A DNA stretch of 9,995 bases from an uncultured Chitinophagaceae bacterium (GTDB lineage: Bacteria; Bacteroidota; Bacteroidia; Chitinophagales; Chitinophagaceae), in assembly GCA_946885665.1 (NCBI GenBank), contig CAMPGT010000145.1, positions 1-9,995 of the forward strand. Reading direction: 5' to 3'. The notes below the pieces were generated by a model that worked only from the letters and a program-made list of their open reading frames with translations, ran no database searches and was not told the DNA's origin. Position numbers and translations under genes: made by a program. This document shows positions 5,832 through 9,995 of the stretch, one piece after another. Each line of letters opens with the position of its first letter. The stretch's first letter is position 1.

Positions 5832-6835
5832 GACAAGTCGAGTTTTAAATCAATGGTAAATATTTGGTCTTCATCGGTTAGGTTCAGTTGAAATTTGCCG
5901 GGGTACAGCAGGTTCATCCTGTTCCTCACGTTAGCCAGGCCAATGCCTGAATTTTTATCTTTCGAACGGTTTTCTTTTTCATAATTGTTGCTCACCCTGA
6001 AATGCAGGTTCCCATTTTCAGCACTTAACCCGATCCGGATAAAAGGATCTTTCACCAAGCCTATGCCATGTTTGAACGCGTTCTCGATAAAAGGAACGAG
6101 CAGCATCGGTTCAATGCGCGAGCCTGGCGAATCATTTTTGATCATCACCTCTGTTGCTGCATCTTCGCCAAACCTCAGTTGCTGCAACGCTATATAATTT
6201 TCCAGGTGCTCAATCTCCTCCGACAGCGGAATTTGTTCCTGGTTGGATTCATACAGCATGTACCTCAGCAATTCCGACAACCTGATCAACGAGGGTTCGA
6301 GGATGTCTGATTTCTGCCTTGCCAGCGAAACCATATTCGCCATCATGTTGAAAAGAAAATGCGGGCTCACCTGCGATCGCAGGAACTTCAATTCCGCCAT
6401 CAGCCTTTCCGACCTGGCTTCCTTTTCGAGCCTTTCAAACCGTATGCGATCGCTGATGAGGCGGTAAATGATGCTGCCCGCGATAAAGGGTACGATGGAG
6501 AAAAAGATGATTCGCCTGTTGATGTCGGTAAGTATGAAATCGGGATCCAGCCGGAGAAAAAGCAGTTTCAGGAAATTCGAAAAGATCACCAGTGCCACCA
6601 AGGCCGGAAGATAAAGCCACCACCTTTTTTTGGTGAGCAGTTTCGGGTAAAGAAAATAAGCGTTGAAATAAAATATGCCGATATGAAATACGGACATGAG
6701 GAAGTAAAAATTATGGGAGAGCCCCGTGTAGTTTTCATCCTGCCCCTGGAAAATGATGGCGGGCAGGGTAAGCAATACCGCCCACACAATGACGTGTATG
6801 GCAGTGTTGGAATATTTGCCGAAAAGCATCTTCAT
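5828..6835 (-). CDS. LytS/YehU-type sensor histidine kinase
   Basis: A 335-residue inner-membrane sensor kinase. Four hydrophobic segments (about residues 12-30, 43-63, 74-94 and 107-126) form the N-terminal membrane domain, with no sizeable periplasmic domain, so the signal is probably sensed in or at the membrane. A short coiled linker (about 130-150) leads to the His_kinase module with LRSQVSPHFLFN, where His 159 is the expected phosphorylation site. The ATPase domain shows the N-box PFIENAFKHG (Asn 252) and the G-box GIGLANVRNR (297-306). This is the Bacteroidota arrangement typical for kinases paired with LytTR regulators, and the regulator gene overlaps its stop codon. The gene begins 78 bp after the amidohydrolase stop on the same strand, so it may have its own promoter or be read through from the catabolic genes. 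Signal unknown. Confidence 0.95.
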   Translation of the reverse strand: MKMLFGKYSNTAIHVIVWAVLLTLPAIIFQGQDENYTGLSHNFYFLMSVFHIGIFYFNAYFLYPKLLTKKRWWLYLPALVALVIFSNFLKLLFLRLDPDFILTDINRRIIFFSIVPFIAGSIIYRLISDRIRFERLEKEARSERLMAELKFLRSQVSPHFLFNMMANMVSLARQKSDILEPSLIRLSELLRYMLYESNQEQIPLSEEIEHLENYIALQQLRFGEDAATEVMIKNDSPGSRIEPMLLVPFIENAFKHGIGLVKDPFIRIGLSAENGNLHFRVSNNYEKENRSKDKNSGIGLANVRNRMNLLYPGKFQLNLTDEDQIFTIDLKLDLS

Positions 6836-6885
6836 TCGTTAAAATTATCGCCATAACGCGAAAATGGGCGCTTGTGTAGATAAGA

Positions 6886-6904
6886 TGGTCAAATGAGATG
6901 ACCA
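6886..6904. repeat. TGGTCA-N7-TGACCA inverted repeat before the kinase gene
   Basis: A 6-bp perfect inverted repeat with a 7-base spacer in the 78-bp interval between the amidohydrolase stop and the kinase start. No T-tract follows on the minus strand, so it is a poor terminator. It has the geometry of a dimeric regulator operator and might control the kinase/regulator genes. A repeat this short could be chance. Confidence 0.35.
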
Positions 6905-6913
6905 GTGCACCGT

Positions 6914-7876
6914 TTACGTATTCGTTTTTTGGAGCCAGGCCACTTTTTGTTCGCTGTTGTGGCTCATTCCAATGATGTTCTTATAAAGATCGGGCCTTCT
7001 TGCCTGAAGGTACCGGTGTCCGCCTGCCTTTGTGAGTTTGTCGCGCGTGAGCGAAGCCATCACAATCGAATCCTCAAATGTGCGGCACTCGGCAAGTATG
7101 TCGCCGAATGGATCGATGATCATCGAGCATCCGTTTTTTAATTGATCGTCATCCATTCCGATGGGGTTCGAAAAAATTGCATATATCCCATTGTCATAGG
7201 CGCGGGCGGGCAGCCATTTCATCAGCCATTCCCTCCCTTTCGGTCCATCGAATTCTTTTCTTAAAGCTTCCGGGTCGTTTTTCCTGTTTATCCACAGCGA
7301 CGGATCAACGAACCCTGCGCCGGGCCTTGGGGAAGGCGTGCACATGGTGACGTGCGGCATAAAGATGATTTCGGCACCCAGCAGCGTTGTAGCCCTTACA
7401 TTTTCGACGATGTTATTGTCGTAGCAAATGAGTATGCCGCATTTCCATCCATCAAGTTCAAAAGTAGTATAGCTGTCGCCGGGAGTTAGATGGGGATTGA
7501 TGAAAGGATGCAGTTTTCGGTGTTTAGCCACGAGCCCGTTCCTGGCAACGCACACATACGCTTTAAACAGGTTATCGTCTTTATCTTTTTCAAACAAGCC
7601 GGCAAGTACGGTAATGTTGTGTTTTGCAGATATTTCCGTGAGCCTCCGCACACTTGGTCCATCCGGAATCAATTCCGCGAGGTCAAGCATTTGCTGTTTT
7701 GACAGGTGCCTCGCAAACGTGTACCCGGTAATCGAACATTCGTGAAATGCAATGGCCTGCGTTTTGCGACTGGCCGCTTCACCCGCAAGCTTTTCAATTA
7801 TGCCAAGGTTGTATTCTTTGTCGCCGCTTTTATTTTCAAACTGTGCGGTAGCTACATTGATGGTATCGTTGTTCAT
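6914..7876 (-). CDS. Carbon-nitrogen hydrolase (nitrilase superfamily amidohydrolase)
   Basis: A 320-residue cytoplasmic enzyme hydrolysing a non-peptide C-N bond, as amidases, N-carbamoyl amidohydrolases and nitrilases do. The Glu-Lys-Cys triad is visible: Glu 46 in AFHECSITGY, Lys 121 in KHRKLHPF, and the nucleophile Cys 151 in CGILICYDNNI, which is the family's characteristic pattern. Length fits the superfamily, with a C-terminal tail (about 275-320) beyond the core that often takes part in oligomer packing. An inserted stretch around residues 178-205 (PSPRPGAGFVDPSLWINRK) may shape the substrate pocket. It starts 26 bp after the malate-synthase-like gene ends and probably shares its operon. 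A carbamoyl or amide substrate feeding the same pathway is inferred; the exact substrate cannot be read from the sequence. Gene symbols for named members were avoided because the subfamily is unclear. Confidence 0.92.
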   Translation of the reverse strand: MNNDTINVATAQFENKSGDKEYNLGIIEKLAGEAASRKTQAIAFHECSITGYTFARHLSKQQMLDLAELIPDGPSVRRLTEISAKHNITVLAGLFEKDKDDNLFKAYVCVARNGLVAKHRKLHPFINPHLTPGDSYTTFELDGWKCGILICYDNNIVENVRATTLLGAEIIFMPHVTMCTPSPRPGAGFVDPSLWINRKNDPEALRKEFDGPKGREWLMKWLPARAYDNGIYAIFSNPIGMDDDQLKNGCSMIIDPFGDILAECRTFEDSIVMASLTRDKLTKAGGHRYLQARRPDLYKNIIGMSHNSEQKVAWLQKTNT

Positions 7877-7902
7877 TCAAGTGAAATTAAGCGTGAGCCA
7901 AT

Positions 7903-9762
7903 TCAGGCGCCAGCAGCAAAATCCAGGTTTTCGGTAATGCGCCTGCCATTGCCGGCATAGGCGTTTTTGTACTTTGCTATCCTTTTCCTTGCTTCTTCCA
8001 GGCTGAGATTGTTCAAATTGATGTTCAGCAGATCAACGTACCAGGGCAATTTGATGTCGCTGCGCACATAATTTATCGCGATTTCCCTGGCAATGGGCAA
8101 CGTTGTGTTCTTTGAAGCATCGTACACGTCTTTGTTATCTGCCTTCAGCAATTTTTCATATTCTTCTTCCAGCAACCGCTCGAAAATCTCCATTGAAAAT
8201 ATTTCACCGGTGTCCGTAAGCACTGCGTGCTTGTGTACCCATTCCCACAGGATGCTCAGCCTGATTTCGCCGGTGGCCATATCTTCCATCAAATACAAAA
8301 TATTATCGTCGCCGAAGAAGTCGGCCGCCTTCAGCGCAGCGGCCTGCATCCCCTGTCCGAATGCATTGCCATATTGCAAGGCAACACTCAACAGGTTGCG
8401 TGCACCGCGAATGGTTCGCGAGCCGTCTTCCAGCAGTAATAAATCTTTTGCATCCTGTTCCGAATAACCCAGCCGCGGAAATTTTCTGCCCAGTTGGTTC
8501 AGTTCGCCGACCTTCTCCCATACCGGACGTACGATATTCACCATTTTCCAGTGCGCCACCCACTTGCCGCTTGCGCCTTCCCGCTGTTCTCTTTCGGCGC
8601 CGGCAACGGCTTTTTTCATGCTTGCGGCAACACCTTCCTTCGAGCCGACGGGAATATTCGGTTCCATGCCGCCCTGCCACAAGGCAAAATTGCCATTTGC
8701 ATCTGGCGTATTCACTGCGCACCGCACACGATTTTCGTAAATACGCATGTAACCATAGGTCATGGTAATGACCTCGATGTCGGGGTTGATAAATTTTTCG
8801 TTCCACGCCATCGCGTCCGAAACGCTGTTGATGTAATCCCACCTGCCGGTGTTATATCCCACGAAGTGCGTGCCCAGCGCTGCACGAATCTCCATCAATT
8901 GGTAAGTGGCTTCCAACTGTTCCACCAGCACATACACTTTAATTGTTCCATCGGCCAGTCCTATATGCTTTTCAAGAGCAGAAAGCATGTCGTTCCATAA
9001 TGCAGCTTCTCCTGCCGTTTGGATTTTGGGTAGATAGAGTACAATAGAGGAGCCATTATCCTGTAATTGCTTGTAATTATTCACAACATACAGGCACAGG
9101 TCAACGATGGAAGCAGCGATGGCCGCGCCATTTTGGTCGCGCATATGGCGGTCGTCGAGGTGAAGGCCGCGTGCACGGAATAATTTCGTGGTGAAGTTTA
9201 ATTGCTCTTGCCAATCTTCGATCAGCGTACGGCCAAAAAATCCCATCGACCAGTTATTCATTTCCGCGGCCACCACCTGTGCCACTTCCAAAAACAACGG
9301 ATCCTTGCTGATGGCGAGTTTTAAATTGCGCTGGTTGTCGAGCGACATGCTATTGATCTGCCCGAGGGCGTCCTCGCCGTCGAACATCCAGCCGTCAGCG
9401 CCGGAAAGCAGGGCATAGGCCACGTTCCTGATGCTGTTTTGCACGGGCGCATTCGGTTTTGCGGCGGGTCCGGTTCCCTGTATCCATTGCCGTTGCAGGT
9501 CTTTCGGAATTACTGCTCCTTCGAATTTTCCGTCTCTTGCATCCTGCACTTTGATGCTGGTACGTTCGATCATGTCATTGGGAGCTAAAAATGCTATTGG
9601 CATCTTTTTTTCCCGCCTTTCCAACCGGCGTTGTGTGCGCCGGTCCATCGCCTCTTTAATTTCTTTATTGAAATGTGCAAGAGCCGCAATGGCGCCGAGC
9701 GCCTCATCGGTATATACATCTTTGTAATCGTGCCTGAGGGTGCCGTTAATTTGTAAGCTCAT
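7903..9762 (-). CDS. Malate synthase family protein (malate synthase A-like, divergent)
   Basis: A 619-residue cytoplasmic protein of the malate synthase superfamily, whose members condense glyoxylate with acetyl-CoA to malate. Signature elements in order: WMFDGEDAL (126-132, cf. the 'ADFEDS' region), RARGLHLDDRH (196-206, with the catalytic Arg), YLPKIQTAGEAALWND (243-258), VLVEQLEATY (278-287, Mg-ligand candidate Glu 281), GYNTGRWDYI (302-311, Asp 309), GGM..IPV (364-372), KWVAHWKMV (400-408), and YLMEDMATGEIRLS (490-503, catalytic-base candidate Asp 494). The 28-residue gap between Glu 281 and Asp 309 equals that between the Mg ligands of E. coli malate synthase G. Oddities: longer than the usual 530-550 residues, Tyr replacing Leu in the 'GLNxGRWDY' signature, and a C-terminal stretch of about 100 residues beyond the last motif. 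Its start overlaps the upstream LUD gene by 17 bp. No isocitrate lyase is visible, so glyoxylate would come from elsewhere. Confidence 0.85.
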   Translation of the reverse strand: MSLQINGTLRHDYKDVYTDEALGAIAALAHFNKEIKEAMDRRTQRRLERREKKMPIAFLAPNDMIERTSIKVQDARDGKFEGAVIPKDLQRQWIQGTGPAAKPNAPVQNSIRNVAYALLSGADGWMFDGEDALGQINSMSLDNQRNLKLAISKDPLFLEVAQVVAAEMNNWSMGFFGRTLIEDWQEQLNFTTKLFRARGLHLDDRHMRDQNGAAIAASIVDLCLYVVNNYKQLQDNGSSIVLYLPKIQTAGEAALWNDMLSALEKHIGLADGTIKVYVLVEQLEATYQLMEIRAALGTHFVGYNTGRWDYINSVSDAMAWNEKFINPDIEVITMTYGYMRIYENRVRCAVNTPDANGNFALWQGGMEPNIPVGSKEGVAASMKKAVAGAEREQREGASGKWVAHWKMVNIVRPVWEKVGELNQLGRKFPRLGYSEQDAKDLLLLEDGSRTIRGARNLLSVALQYGNAFGQGMQAAALKAADFFGDDNILYLMEDMATGEIRLSILWEWVHKHAVLTDTGEIFSMEIFERLLEEEYEKLLKADNKDVYDASKNTTLPIAREIAINYVRSDIKLPWYVDLLNINLNNLSLEEARKRIAKYKNAYAGNGRRITENLDFAAGA

Positions 9763-9995
9763 TATTGTTGTTGCCTATGGTTTGAAGGATAAATACTGCC
9801 ATGCTTAATGGGCCGTGCGCGCCGAGCACTAATGCCTGTTCGATGTCAGCAGTTTTGGAAGGGCCGCCAATGAAACCGCCAAAACCATAATCGCCAGCGC
9901 CGATCCTTTCGTACGCTTCGTGCAGGGTGGGTATCACATCGCCTGCATTGACGAGCACAGCAAGATGCTGGCAAATGTAAGGAACGATGCGCTGC
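9746..9995 (-). CDS. LUD-domain protein (LutC/YkgG type), C-terminal part
   Basis: Only the last 82 residues are in the window; the gene continues beyond base 9995. The visible part reads RIVPYICQHLAVLVNAGDVI, then GGFIGGPSKTADIEQALVLGAHGPLSMAVFIL. The GPSKTADIEQALVLGAHGP block is the hallmark of the LUD domain of LutC/YkgG, a subunit of the LutABC iron-sulfur L-lactate oxidation system in the cytoplasm; LutB carries a related domain. The stop (TAA at 9746-9748 on the minus strand) lies inside the next gene, a 17-bp overlap suggesting tight translational coupling to the malate-synthase-like gene. LutA and LutB homologues might lie just outside the window. Whether the substrate is lactate, glycolate or another 2-hydroxy acid cannot be decided here. 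Confidence 0.9.
   Translation of the reverse strand, partial: QRIVPYICQHLAVLVNAGDVIPTLHEAYERIGAGDYGFGGFIGGPSKTADIEQALVLGAHGPLSMAVFILQTIGNNNNELTN

Noticed and set aside
8303..8842. 179-codon frame inside the malate-synthase-like gene, with a 168-codon frame on the other strand
   Set aside because: Out-of-frame shadows of a well-supported gene; Arg/His/Cys-rich composition and no motifs.

Overview
The window looks like a chromosomal segment of a Bacteroidota bacterium, probably from the Chitinophagaceae or a near relative. This is inferred from a TonB-dependent receptor with an N-terminal carboxypeptidase-D-like domain, a LytS/LytTR-type two-component pair, a Bacteroidota-style lipoprotein, starts without Shine-Dalgarno sequences, and one TAnnTTTG promoter element. 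No rRNA, tRNA, CRISPR array, transposase or phage gene was seen.

Left part (1-2163), mixed strands: a PhnB-like VOC protein (+) converges with a second VOC/glyoxalase-fold protein (-). Next comes a small lipoprotein gene (+) whose reading frame is broken near its middle, then an exodeoxyribonuclease III (xth, +) preceded by a nested inverted repeat. The xth gene is followed by a noncoding stretch (2164-2372) that is T/G-rich at first and then carries a GC-rich cluster of three short hairpins (copy A).

Middle part (2373-5123), minus strand: a TonB-dependent receptor is followed by an 84-residue two-helix membrane protein. This two-gene unit is bracketed by copy A and by a second, oppositely oriented copy of the same hairpin cluster (copy B, 5028-5099). 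Each copy sits behind the 3' end of a gene, in the same orientation relative to that gene (xth for A, the LytTR regulator for B).

Right part (5124-9995), all minus strand: in transcription order, the C-terminal end of a LUD/LutC-type protein, a divergent 619-residue malate-synthase-family protein, a nitrilase-superfamily amidohydrolase, a four-helix LytS-type histidine kinase, and a LytTR response regulator. The first two overlap by 17 bp, the third follows after 26 bp, and the kinase and regulator overlap by 4 bp. The first three look like a catabolic operon. A plausible but unproven reading is oxidation of a 2-hydroxy acid such as lactate or glycolate by a Lut-type complex, with glyoxylate condensed to malate and an amide or carbamoyl compound cleaved by the amidohydrolase. 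The kinase/regulator pair could control this operon, the receptor, or both.

Most worth a second look: the inverted pair of hairpin clusters around the receptor unit, the LUD/malate synthase/amidohydrolase operon with its unusual malate synthase, and the frameshifted lipoprotein.
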